Below are positions 16,989 through 25,438 of a stretch of 64,000 nucleotides of DNA, in pieces. The position numbers were made by a program, and so were the translations under genes. Each line of letters begins with the position of its first letter. Within the stretch, counting starts at the first letter, position 1. The notes below the pieces were generated by a model. It was not told where the DNA came from. It saw nothing but the letters and a program-made list of their open reading frames with translations, and made no database searches. Origin of the DNA: Streptomyces sp. CHD11 (GTDB taxonomy: Bacteria > Actinomycetota > Actinomycetes > Streptomycetales > Streptomycetaceae); the NCBI RefSeq assembly GCF_018638295.1, contig NZ_JABTTS010000020.1, positions 61,231 through 125,230 on the forward strand, given 5' to 3'.

Positions 16989-18407
16989 GTGCCGTCGATG
17001 CTCGATGCGGTCGTGGTGGGGGCGGGGCCGAACGGGCTGACCGCTGCCGTGGAGCTGGCCAGGCGGGGCTTCTCGGTGGCCCTGTTCGAGGCGAAGGACA
17101 CGGTGGGCGGCGGCGCCCGCACCGAAGAGCTCACCCTCCCCGGCTTCCGTCACGACCCGTGCTCCGCCGCACACCCCCTCGCCATCAACTCACCGGCGTT
17201 CCGAGCCCTCCCGCTGGAGCGCTACGGCCTGGAGTGGCTGCACCCGGAGCTACCCATGGCGCACCCCTTCCCCGGCGGCACGGCCGCCGTGCTGTCCCGC
17301 TCCGTCGGCGAGACGGCCGCCTCCTTCGGACCGCGCGACGCCGGCACCTACCGCCGCCTCGTCAGACCGTTCCTTGCCAAGTGGGACGTGCTCGCCCGCG
17401 ACTTCATGTCCCTGCCGCTGACCGCGCTGCCCCGCGACCCGGTGACCCTCGCCCGCTTCGGACTGGCCGGTCTGCCCCCGTCGACCTGGCTCACCCGCCG
17501 TTTCCGCGACGAGCGGGCCCGTACCCTGTTCGCCGGCCTCGTCGCCCACGTCATGGCCCCCCTGGGCGGATTCGCCACCGGCGCCGTCGGCCTGGTCTTC
17601 GCCCTCGCCGCGCACGCCCGCGGCTGGCCCGTCGCCCGTGGCGGCTCCCAGGCGATCTCCGACGCCCTCGCCGGCTACCTCGAGGACCTCGGCGGCACCA
17701 TCCACACCGACTACGAGGTCAAACGCCTCGACGACCTGCCGCCCGCCCGCGCGTACGTCTTCGACACCTCGCCCACCGCCCTGGCCCGCATCGCGGGCTT
17801 CGGCAGCCACTACGCGAACTACCGCTACGGCCCAGGCGTCTTCAAGATCGACTACGCGCTGGACGGCCCCGTGCCGTGGACCGCCCCCGAGGCCCGCAGG
17901 GCGGGCACCGTGCAGATCGGCGCGGACAGCGGCGAGATCGCCGCCGCCCTGCGCGCCGCCTCGCGCGAGGGCCGGGCCCCCGACACCCCCTTCCTCATCA
18001 CCGTCCAGCCAGGCGTCGCCGACCCCACCCGCGCCCCGGCGGGCCGGCACGTCTTCTGGGCCTACGGCCATGTGCCCAACGGCTGGACCGGCGACCTCAC
18101 CGACGCCGTCGAGCGCCAGCTGGAGCGCTACGCCCCCGGCTTCCGCGACCGCGTCCTGGCGCGCGCCACGGCCGGCCCGCCCGAACTCGCCGCCCGCAAC
18201 GCCAACTACGTCGGCGGCGACATTGCCTCCGGCGCCGTCTCCGGACTCCAGCTCCTGCTGCGCCCCAAGCTCTCCCTGTTCCCGTACGCGACCCCGCACC
18301 CGGCCGTCTTCATCTGCTCGTCGGCCACCCCGCCCGGCCCCGGCGTGCACGGCATGTCCGGACACAACGCGGCGAAGGCCGTCTGGAGAAGGCTGCGCCA
18401 GACATGA
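16989..18407 (+). CDS. FAD-dependent oxidoreductase, phytoene-desaturase-like
   Basis: Flavoprotein of 472 residues. The dinucleotide-binding fold is at the very N-terminus (VVVGAGPNGLTAAVELARRG), followed by the Glu-containing FEAKDTVGGGARTEEL. A C-terminal block, HPAVFICSSATPPGPGVHGMSGHNAAKAV, resembles the FAD-contact end of carotenoid desaturase/CrtI-like and amine oxidase-like enzymes. The GTG at 16989 is chosen over the ATG at 16998 because AAGGAG lies seven bases upstream. No carotenoid genes are nearby, so the substrate is unknown. Its stop is followed in the same frame by the macro-domain remnant. Confidence 0.85.
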   Translation: MPSMLDAVVVGAGPNGLTAAVELARRGFSVALFEAKDTVGGGARTEELTLPGFRHDPCSAAHPLAINSPAFRALPLERYGLEWLHPELPMAHPFPGGTAAVLSRSVGETAASFGPRDAGTYRRLVRPFLAKWDVLARDFMSLPLTALPRDPVTLARFGLAGLPPSTWLTRRFRDERARTLFAGLVAHVMAPLGGFATGAVGLVFALAAHARGWPVARGGSQAISDALAGYLEDLGGTIHTDYEVKRLDDLPPARAYVFDTSPTALARIAGFGSHYANYRYGPGVFKIDYALDGPVPWTAPEARRAGTVQIGADSGEIAAALRAASREGRAPDTPFLITVQPGVADPTRAPAGRHVFWAYGHVPNGWTGDLTDAVERQLERYAPGFRDRVLARATAGPPELAARNANYVGGDIASGAVSGLQLLLRPKLSLFPYATPHPAVFICSSATPPGPGVHGMSGHNAAKAVWRRLRQT

Positions 18408-18653
18408 GACCTCACCCTCACCCTCGTACGGGGCGACATCACCCGCCGGCGCGCCGACGCGGTCGTGCACGCCGCCAACTCCTCCCTGCCGGGCGGCGGG
18501 GGCGTCGACGACGCGATCCACCGCCGGGGCGGCCCGGAGATCCTGGCCGAGTGCCGCGCCCCGCGCGCAAGCACCCCGACGGCGGTCGGGGAGGTCGTCC
18601 TCGTCCTCTTCGACGACCGGGCCCACGCAGCGTTCGCCGCGGCGGCCGGCTGA
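18408..18653 (+). pseudogene. macro domain (ADP-ribose binding) remnant with internal deletion
   Basis: Directly after the oxidoreductase stop, in the same frame, the sequence reads LTLVRGDITRRRADAVVHA and ANSSLPGGGGVDDAIHRRGG, the unmistakable first third of a macro domain, up to ILAECRA. It then jumps to TPTAVGEVVLVLFDDRAHAAF, which matches the last strand of the fold. Roughly 90-100 central residues are missing at about 18555-18570, and no start codon precedes the first strand; the first in-frame GTG (18465) is already inside the domain. The gene is dead, but both junctions remain in frame. Confidence 0.75.
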
Positions 18654-18674
18654 CCCCGTCCGGGGGCCGGCTCC

Positions 18675-19745
18675 TCAGGTGAGGCGGTCCTCGGCGCCTT
18701 CCGCGAGCTCCTGGCGCCGCCGTTTCGCGGCAGCGGCGCTGCCGCTGTCGGCCTCGGCGGCGTCCGCGAGCGCCTCCGCCGCGGCGCGGGCCGCCTGCGC
18801 CGTGTCGTCGGCGGCCCGGGTGGTGCTGTCGTCGGCCGACGGCTTCTCCCGGGTGGCCGGCGACCGGGGCAGCGCCTCCGTGAAGGCCTGGGAGACGCCC
18901 TGGAGCGCGGAGGTGATCTCGCTGGGGATCACCCAGAAGTTGTTGCCGCCGCCCTGCGCGAGCTGGGGGAGGGCCTGGAGGTACTGGTAGGCGAGGAGCC
19001 CCGGGTCGGGGTCGTTGCGGTGTACGGCCTGGAACACCTCGTCGATCGCCCGGGACTGGCCCTCGGCCTCCAGGATCGCGGCGGTCCGGTTGCCCTCCGC
19101 GCGCAGGACGGCTGCCTGCTTGTCGCCCTCCGCGGTGAGGATCTGCGACTGGCGCTGCCCCTCTGCCCCCAGGATCGCGGCCCGCTTGTCCCGCTCGGCG
19201 CGCATCTGCTTCTGCATCGCCTCCTTGATGGACTGCGGGGGATCGATGGCCTTGATCTCGACCCGGTTGACCCGCAGCCCCCACTTGCCGGTGGCCTCGT
19301 CCAGTACGCCGCGGAGCTGGCTGTTGATGGTGTCCCGTGAGGTGAGGGTCTTCTCCAGGTCCATGGACCCCACGACGTTGCGCAGGGTGGTGACGGTGAG
19401 CTGTTCGACGGCCTGGAGGAAGCTGGCGATCTCGTAGAAGGCCGCACGCGGGTCGGTGACCTGGAAGTACAGGACGGTGTCGATCTCGACGACCAGGTTG
19501 TCCTCGGTGATGACCGGCTGCGGTTTGAAGGAGACCACTTGTTCCCGCAGGTCGATCAGCGGGTGCACCCGGTCGATATAGGGGATGACGAGGCTGAGTC
19601 CGGGGGTGAGGGTGCGGTGGTAGCGGCCGAGCCGTTCCACGTTGCGGGCGCGAGCCTGCGGCACGATGCGGACCGCTCGTACGACGGTGAAGATCGCGAA
19701 CACCGCGATGATCAGGCCGGCGAGGAGAGGGGCGGTGAGATCCAT
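18675..19745 (-). CDS. SPFH/band-7 (stomatin-like) membrane protein
   Basis: Membrane-anchored protein of 356 residues. One N-terminal helix (about 5-25) is followed by the band-7 domain (GRYHRTLTPGLSLVIPYID, then VEIDTVLYFQVTDPRAAFYEI) and a long Ala/Glu-rich helical region with repeated AEGxRQ/AEGDKQ/AEGNRT units. The LAYQYLQALPQLAQG motif follows, and the tail from about 290 is low-complexity and charged. Proteins of this type build oligomeric membrane scaffolds. The NfeD gene ends four bases before its start region, the typical stomatin-NfeD pairing, so the two act together in membrane domain organisation or quality control. Confidence 0.92.
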   Translation of the reverse strand: MDLTAPLLAGLIIAVFAIFTVVRAVRIVPQARARNVERLGRYHRTLTPGLSLVIPYIDRVHPLIDLREQVVSFKPQPVITEDNLVVEIDTVLYFQVTDPRAAFYEIASFLQAVEQLTVTTLRNVVGSMDLEKTLTSRDTINSQLRGVLDEATGKWGLRVNRVEIKAIDPPQSIKEAMQKQMRAERDKRAAILGAEGQRQSQILTAEGDKQAAVLRAEGNRTAAILEAEGQSRAIDEVFQAVHRNDPDPGLLAYQYLQALPQLAQGGGNNFWVIPSEITSALQGVSQAFTEALPRSPATREKPSADDSTTRAADDTAQAARAAAEALADAAEADSGSAAAAKRRRQELAEGAEDRLT

Positions 19746-19749
19746 GGCT

Positions 19750-20181
19750 TCAGTCCCTGGGGTAGACGAGCGCGGTGGCGCCGCTGATCTCTATGACGTC
19801 GACGGTTCTTCCCGTTTCGATGACCAGGGTTTCGTCGTAACTGCGAGCGGTCCACTCCTCGCCGTCGATCCGTACCCGGCCGCCCGTGCCCGTCACGTCC
19901 GACAGGACGTAGGCGGGCTTGCCTATCAAGGCGTCCGTACCGAAGCGCGCCGACTGGGGCTGGGACATGTGGCGCAGGGCGAGGGGGCGCACGAACAGCA
20001 GCGTGCCGGTGGCGACCAGGGCGTACACCAGGAGCTGGAGCCCCAGCGGCAGTCCCGCCGCGGCGGCGCCGGAGGTGACCAGCGCGGCCGCGCTCAGCAT
20101 GCCCAGGGCGGCAGTGAGGGTGAAGATCTCCGCCACCGCCAGGACGGCCGCGATGATCAGCCAGATCAGCCATGGATCCAT
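19750..20181 (-). CDS. NfeD family membrane protein
   Basis: Protein of 143 residues with three predicted membrane helices (about 3-20, 25-45, 48-66) and a C-terminal OB-fold (about 85-143). The OB-fold is visible as GKPAYVLSDVTGTGGRVRIDGEEW and TGRTVDVIEISGATALVY. It is the short NfeD type without the ClpP-like protease domain. It is the first gene of a two-gene operon with the band-7 protein, which it presumably binds at the membrane. Confidence 0.92.
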   Translation of the reverse strand: MDPWLIWLIIAAVLAVAEIFTLTAALGMLSAAALVTSGAAAAGLPLGLQLLVYALVATGTLLFVRPLALRHMSQPQSARFGTDALIGKPAYVLSDVTGTGGRVRIDGEEWTARSYDETLVIETGRTVDVIEISGATALVYPRD

Positions 20182-20555
20182 GACGCGCCTCTTCTCACCG
20201 GTGCGGGTTTCGAGGGCTCGACCTTGTCCCCACTGTACGCATGAGCAGAGCGGGTTCCGAGATGTGTGCGCGAGGAAGGCGCTCCGACACCCGGAGAACC
20301 ATCAGGACCACACAAAGTCCGACGGCGTCATTGCTTCGGTTGTGTTCGAGTTCTAGGGTGTGGCTGGCTCCGTAGTTGCTCCGTCACCACTGGTCGCGAT
20401 CCGTCCCCGCCGCATCGTCCCGCACCGTCCGTCCCGTCCGTCCCGTCCGTTTCGTTCGGCGACGCGGTGACGCGGTGTCCCGGTGACGCTGCGAGGGGGA
20501 TCCGACATGCCCTCAGTCCGCGCAGCGCTCTGACGAACCGAGGAAGGCCACGGTC
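20182..20555. other. 374-bp divergent promoter region
   Basis: The region separates the minus-strand nfeD operon from the plus-strand GH2 gene and must hold both promoters. I see an AGGAAGG ribosome site about ten bases before the GH2 start, and a CCGTCCGTCC-type short direct repeat at about 20423-20455. TACAGT on the minus strand (around 20235) is a possible -10 for nfeD, without a good -35. No operator palindrome was found. Confidence 0.4.
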
Positions 20556-23500
20556 ATGCCGAACCCCCACGTGTCTCCCGCCGACCGGCCCGCCCGCTCC
20601 GGCCGGCCGGTCGTCAGCCGCCGCCGTCTCCTGGAATCCGGCGCCGCGGTCCTCGGCGCCCTCGCCCTGTCCGCCGCGCCCGGCACCGCCGCCCACGCGG
20701 CCGGACGGCGGGCGGCGGCCGACGGGCCCCCCGAGTGGGACGACTTCGGCGTCTTCACCGTCGGCACCGAGCCCCCGCACACCACCCTCATGCCGTACGC
20801 GGACGTGCGCCAGGCCCTCGCCGGCGACCGCACCCGCTCGCCCTACCGGCAAAGCCTCGACGGCACCTGGAAGTTCGCCTACGCCGACCGCCCCGAGGAC
20901 CGGGACGCAGACTTCCACCGCACCGACACCGACGACCGCGACTGGGACACCATCCCGGTGCCGTCCGTCTGGCAGCTGCACGGCCACGACTTCCCCATCT
21001 ACCTGAACATCACCTACCCCTACTGGGGCCCCAACGGCCGCGGCGAGGAGCCGCAGCCGCCCGCCGCCCCCACCCGCTACAACCCGGTGGGCCAGTACCG
21101 GCGCACCTTCACCGTCCCGCGCGACTGGAAGGGCCGCCGCACCTTCCTGCACTTCGAGGGCGTCAAGTCCGCCCACTACGTGTGGATCAACGGCCACCTC
21201 GTCGGCTACGACGAGGACTCCTGCACGCCCTCCGAGTACGACATCACCGCCCACCTGCGGCCCGGCACCAACCAGATCGCCGTCGAGGTGTACCGCTACG
21301 CCGACGGTGACTGGCTGGAGGACCAGGACATGATCCGGCTGAGCGGCATCTTCCGCTCGGTCCATCTGTACTCCACCCCGTCCGTGCACCTGCGCGACTT
21401 CAAGCTGGACACCCCGCTGAACGACACCTACACGGCCGCCGAGCTGGCGGTCACCGCGAGCGTGCGGGCGTACGGCGACGGCGGGAGCGGCCGGTACACC
21501 GTCGAGACCCAGCTCTACGACGCGCGCGGCCACGCCGTCTGGTCCCGTCCGCTGGAGCAGAGCGCCGACCTCGACGCCGCCGGCGCCGGCGAGGACGTCA
21601 CCGTACGGGCCGCGAAGGCCGTGACGAAGCCCCGGCTGTGGTCGGCCGAGCAGCCGGACCTGTACACGGCCGTCCTCCGGCTCCGCGATCCGGCCGGCCG
21701 GGTGGTCGAGACCCTCTCCCACCGCGTCGGCTTCCGCGAGTTCGTGATCAGGGACGGGCTGATGCGGATCAACGGCGAACCGGTGTCCCTGCGCGGCACC
21801 AACCGCCACGAGCTGCACCCGGCCCGCGGCACCGCGCTCACCCGCGAGGACATGGTCGAGGACATCGGCATCATCAAGCGCGCCAACATCAACTCCGTGC
21901 GCACCTCGCACTATCCCAACGACCCGCTGTGGTACGAACTCGCCGACGAGTACGGCCTCTACCTCGTCGACGAGACCAATCTCGAGACCCACGGCATCCG
22001 TTCCGACTACCCCGGCAGCCACCCGCAGTGGACGGCGGCCTGCGTCGCCCGCGCCCGGAACATGGTCCACCGCGACAAGAACCACCCCTCGGTGGTCATC
22101 TGGTCGCTCGGCAACGAGGCGGGCGGCGGCAGCACCTTCACCGCCATGCACGACTGGATCCGCTCCTACGACGACACCCGAGTCATCCAGTACGAGGGCG
22201 ACGACCGTCCCGGCATCAGCGACATCCGCTCGAGGATGTACGAGAGCCCCGCGCGTGTCGCGGAACGCGCCCGGGACACCGCCGACACCCGGCCGTACGT
22301 CATGATCGAGTACTCCCACGCGATGGGGAACTCCAACGGCAACCTCAAGAAGTACTGGGACCTCGTCCGCCGTCACGACGTACTCCAGGGCGGCTGGATC
22401 TGGGACTTCGCCGACCAGTCCCTGTACACGCCCGTGCCCGCCCGCACCCTGCTCACCGAGTCCGGCCCGGCCCGCCTGCGCGGCGAGATCCTCGCCACCC
22501 GCGGCGGTCTCGACCGCGACAGGGGCCTGTCCGGCATCACGGTCTTCGCACGCGACGACAGCCTCGACCTCACCGGCTCCCTGACCCTCGAGGCCTGGAT
22601 CACCCCGGACGTGCTCGGCTACCACCAGCCGATCATCACCAAGGGCGACACCCAGTACGCGCTGAAACAGACCGACCGCAGGCTGGAGTTCTTCATCCAC
22701 TCCGAAGGCCAGTGGATCACCGCCGACTGGACACTGCCGGACGACTGGACCGGCCGCGAGCACCACATCGCCGGTGTCTTCGACGCCGGCGCCGGCACCC
22801 TGACCCTGTACGCCGACGGCGCGGCCAGGGCCACCCGCACCACCGACCGGCGCCCCAGCAGCACCACCGCGCCCCTCGCGCTCGCCTCCGACGCCGACAA
22901 CCAGACCAGGGAGTTCAGCGGCACCATCCGCCGCGCCCGCGTGTACGCCCGCGCCCTGAGCGCCGCCCAGCTGGCCTCCGACGGGCGCGGCCCCGGCGAC
23001 GACGGTGTGCGGTTCTGGTTCGACGCCGCCACCGTCCGGGCCGAGCGCAAGCGGCCCGGCACCGGCACGTTCCTCGCGTACGGCGGCGACTGGGGCGACA
23101 ACCCCAACGACGGCGCGTTCGCCGCCGACGGCATCGTCACCGCCGACCGCCGGCACACCGGCAAGGCGGCCGAGGTCAAGCGCGTCTACCAGGCGATCGA
23201 CGCGGTTTCGGGCGCCGACCCCGGTGATGTCACCCTCACCAACGAGTACCTCTTCACCAACCTCCGTGAGTTCGAAGGCCGCTGGGAACTCGTCGCCGAC
23301 GGCCGCGTCGTACGGCGCGGACGGCTGACCCGGGACCAGCTGGACGTGCCGCCGCGGACCGCCCGGGACATCAGCCTCCCCGTACGCCTGCCCGAGGACC
23401 CGGAGCCGGGGACCGAGTACTTCCTCCAGCTCTCCTTCACCACCAGGCAGTCCACGCGGTGGGCGAAGGCAGGCTTCGAAGTGGCCCGGCGGCAGCTCCC

Positions 23501-24467
23501 GCTCGACGCCGGCAGCCCGGCCGTCACGCCCGTACCCCTGAGGACCGTTCCGGCCCTGCGGTACGAGGACCGGGAGAAGGACATCAGGATCACCGGCAGG
23601 GACTTCTCGGTCACCCTCGACCGGGACAGCGGCACCCTCACCTCCTACGAGGCGAAGGGCACCCGCCTGATCACCTCCGGCCCCGTGCCCAACTTCTGGC
23701 GGGCGCCCACCGACAACGACCGCGGCAACGGCCAGCACCTGCGCAACCGGACCTGGCGCGACGCCGGCGCCCGGCGCACGGTCACGGACGTCACCGTGCG
23801 GGACCTCGCCGGCCGGGCCGTCGAGATCAAGGTCACCGGCACGCTGCCCACCACGGTGGAATCCGGCTGGTCCACCACGTACACCGTCTTCGGCAACGGC
23901 GAGATCAAGGTGGACAACACCCTCCGCCCGGGCGCCGCGGACCTCCCCTACCTCCCCGAGGTGGGCACGCTGCTGTTCCTGCCCCGCCGCCTCGACCGCC
24001 TGCACTACTACGGCCGCGGCCCCGAGGAGAACCACTGGGACCGCAACACCGGTACCGACGTGGGCCGTTACACCTCAACCGTCGCCGACCAGTGGACGCC
24101 GTACGTCCGCCCCCAGGAGAACGGCAACAAGACCGACGTCCGCTGGGCCGCCCTGACCGACGCCGGCGGTCGCGGGCTGCTGGTGTCGGGCGAAGCCCTT
24201 CTGGAGATCAACGCCTCACACTTCACCCCGGAGGACCTGTCGGCCGGTGTCCGCCACGACTACCAGCTGACCCCGCGGGACGCCGTCGTCCTGCGGGTCA
24301 ACCACCGTCAGATGGGCGTCGGCGGCGACGACAGCTGGGGTGCCCACACCCACGACGAGTTCAAGCTCTTCGCCGACCGGGACTACGCCTACACCTACCG
24401 GCTGCGCCCGCTGACCGACGTGAGGGAGGCGACGGCGGCCACCCGCCGGCCCACGGCCACCGGGTAG
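20556..24467 (+). CDS. secreted GH2 beta-galactosidase-type enzyme with inserted LamG domain
   Basis: Very large exported glycoside hydrolase of 1303 residues. A Tat signal is present (SRRRLLESGAAVLGALALS then AHA). The GH2 sugar-binding domain starts at SLDGTWKFAYADRPEDRDADF, and the (beta/alpha)8 domain carries the acid/base Glu521 in SLGNEAGG and the nucleophile Glu585 in MIEYSHAMGNSNG. About residues 645-815 form a LamG/concanavalin-like domain (SLTLEAWITPD ... FSGTIRRARVYARALS) inserted before the barrel region resumes at GGDWGDNPNDG. The LacZ small-chain domain ends the protein (FWRAPTDNDRG, YYGRGPEENHWDRNTG). E. coli LacZ has 1024 residues, so the insertion explains the extra size. Probable role: cleavage of galactose-containing polysaccharides outside the cell. 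Confidence 0.92.
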   Translation: MPNPHVSPADRPARSGRPVVSRRRLLESGAAVLGALALSAAPGTAAHAAGRRAAADGPPEWDDFGVFTVGTEPPHTTLMPYADVRQALAGDRTRSPYRQSLDGTWKFAYADRPEDRDADFHRTDTDDRDWDTIPVPSVWQLHGHDFPIYLNITYPYWGPNGRGEEPQPPAAPTRYNPVGQYRRTFTVPRDWKGRRTFLHFEGVKSAHYVWINGHLVGYDEDSCTPSEYDITAHLRPGTNQIAVEVYRYADGDWLEDQDMIRLSGIFRSVHLYSTPSVHLRDFKLDTPLNDTYTAAELAVTASVRAYGDGGSGRYTVETQLYDARGHAVWSRPLEQSADLDAAGAGEDVTVRAAKAVTKPRLWSAEQPDLYTAVLRLRDPAGRVVETLSHRVGFREFVIRDGLMRINGEPVSLRGTNRHELHPARGTALTREDMVEDIGIIKRANINSVRTSHYPNDPLWYELADEYGLYLVDETNLETHGIRSDYPGSHPQWTAACVARARNMVHRDKNHPSVVIWSLGNEAGGGSTFTAMHDWIRSYDDTRVIQYEGDDRPGISDIRSRMYESPARVAERARDTADTRPYVMIEYSHAMGNSNGNLKKYWDLVRRHDVLQGGWIWDFADQSLYTPVPARTLLTESGPARLRGEILATRGGLDRDRGLSGITVFARDDSLDLTGSLTLEAWITPDVLGYHQPIITKGDTQYALKQTDRRLEFFIHSEGQWITADWTLPDDWTGREHHIAGVFDAGAGTLTLYADGAARATRTTDRRPSSTTAPLALASDADNQTREFSGTIRRARVYARALSAAQLASDGRGPGDDGVRFWFDAATVRAERKRPGTGTFLAYGGDWGDNPNDGAFAADGIVTADRRHTGKAAEVKRVYQAIDAVSGADPGDVTLTNEYLFTNLREFEGRWELVADGRVVRRGRLTRDQLDVPPRTARDISLPVRLPEDPEPGTEYFLQLSFTTRQSTRWAKAGFEVARRQLPLDAGSPAVTPVPLRTVPALRYEDREKDIRITGRDFSVTLDRDSGTLTSYEAKGTRLITSGPVPNFWRAPTDNDRGNGQHLRNRTWRDAGARRTVTDVTVRDLAGRAVEIKVTGTLPTTVESGWSTTYTVFGNGEIKVDNTLRPGAADLPYLPEVGTLLFLPRRLDRLHYYGRGPEENHWDRNTGTDVGRYTSTVADQWTPYVRPQENGNKTDVRWAALTDAGGRGLLVSGEALLEINASHFTPEDLSAGVRHDYQLTPRDAVVLRVNHRQMGVGGDDSWGAHTHDEFKLFADRDYAYTYRLRPLTDVREATAATRRPTATG

Positions 24468-24515
24468 GGGACACTCGGGGACACATCCGCGGCCGCCCGG
24501 GGTAACCGGGTGCCC

Positions 24516-25382
24516 ATGGCTGACATTCTGGTCGGGGCCTGTTCATGGACGGACCGTCAACTCGTGACGAGCGGCTGGTATCCGCGCGGACGGCGGGACG
24601 CCGAGGGCAGGCTGCGGCACTACGCCTCCAGGCTCCCCGTCGTCGAAGTGGACTCCGGCTACTACGCATTGCCCCGCCGCCGCAACAGCGAGCTGTGGGT
24701 GGAGCGCACCCCCGAGGGGTTCCGCTTCGACGTCAAGGCGTTCTCCCTGCTGACCGGGCACCCCACCCGCCCGGAGGCGCTCCCCGCCGACCTGCGGAAC
24801 CGGGCGGTGGACGGCCCGCTGCTCGACGAGGTGTGGGGGCGGTTCGCGGACGCGGTGGGGCCGCTGCGCGAGGCCGGGCGGCTGGGCACCGTACTGTTCC
24901 AGTTCCCGCCCTGGCTCGCGCCCGGATCCGCCGCCGAGCGGACCCTCGGGGAGTGCGCGCGGCGCACGGCCGGCTGGCCGCTCGCCGTCGAGTTCCGGCA
25001 TCCGGGGTGGTGGCGGGCCGACCGGGCCGACGACACCCGCGCCCTGCTGTCCGCACTGGGCGCGACGGCCGTCGGCGTGGACATGGCGCAGGGGCTCACC
25101 GCCTCCCAGCCGCCCCTCGCACCCGTCACCCGACCCGCCCTCGCCGTCGTCCGCTTCCACGGCCGCAGCCGGGCCTGGGGGAGGGGCAGCAAGGAGGACC
25201 GCTTCCGCCACGACTACGACGTGACCGAACTGGCCGCCTGGGTGCCCCGCCTGCGGCGCGCGGCGGAACGCACCGACGCACTGCACGTACTGTTCAACAA
25301 CTGCTGCGCGGACGCCGCCGTACGCGCCGCGGAGACCATGCGGGAGCTGCTGGGGCGAACCGGACAGCCCCAGCACACGTGA
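24516..25382 (+). CDS. DUF72 family protein
   Basis: Cytoplasmic TIM-barrel protein of 288 residues. Family hallmarks are ILVGACSWTDR at the start, VEVDSGYYALP, FRFDVKAFSLLT, VLFQFPPW, the AVEFRHPGWW block, VVRFHGR and HVLFNNCC near the end. The biochemical function of DUF72 (YecE-like) is not established. A GTG two codons earlier (24510) is an alternative start; neither has a strong ribosome site. It is followed by the Ada-AlkA gene after 56 bases, so it may be part of the alkylation-repair group or simply adjacent. Confidence 0.88.
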   Translation: MADILVGACSWTDRQLVTSGWYPRGRRDAEGRLRHYASRLPVVEVDSGYYALPRRRNSELWVERTPEGFRFDVKAFSLLTGHPTRPEALPADLRNRAVDGPLLDEVWGRFADAVGPLREAGRLGTVLFQFPPWLAPGSAAERTLGECARRTAGWPLAVEFRHPGWWRADRADDTRALLSALGATAVGVDMAQGLTASQPPLAPVTRPALAVVRFHGRSRAWGRGSKEDRFRHDYDVTELAAWVPRLRRAAERTDALHVLFNNCCADAAVRAAETMRELLGRTGQPQHT

Positions 25383-25438
25383 CGTCGATGTCGGATTCCC
25401 GCCAGACCCGGGCGCCGCCCGTGCCCGATCCTTGAGAC

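Noticed and set aside
20328..24035. A 1235-codon minus-strand frame opposite the GH2 gene
   Set aside because: Long Val/Gly/Ala-rich antisense shadow of a well-supported gene with catalytic motifs on the plus strand.
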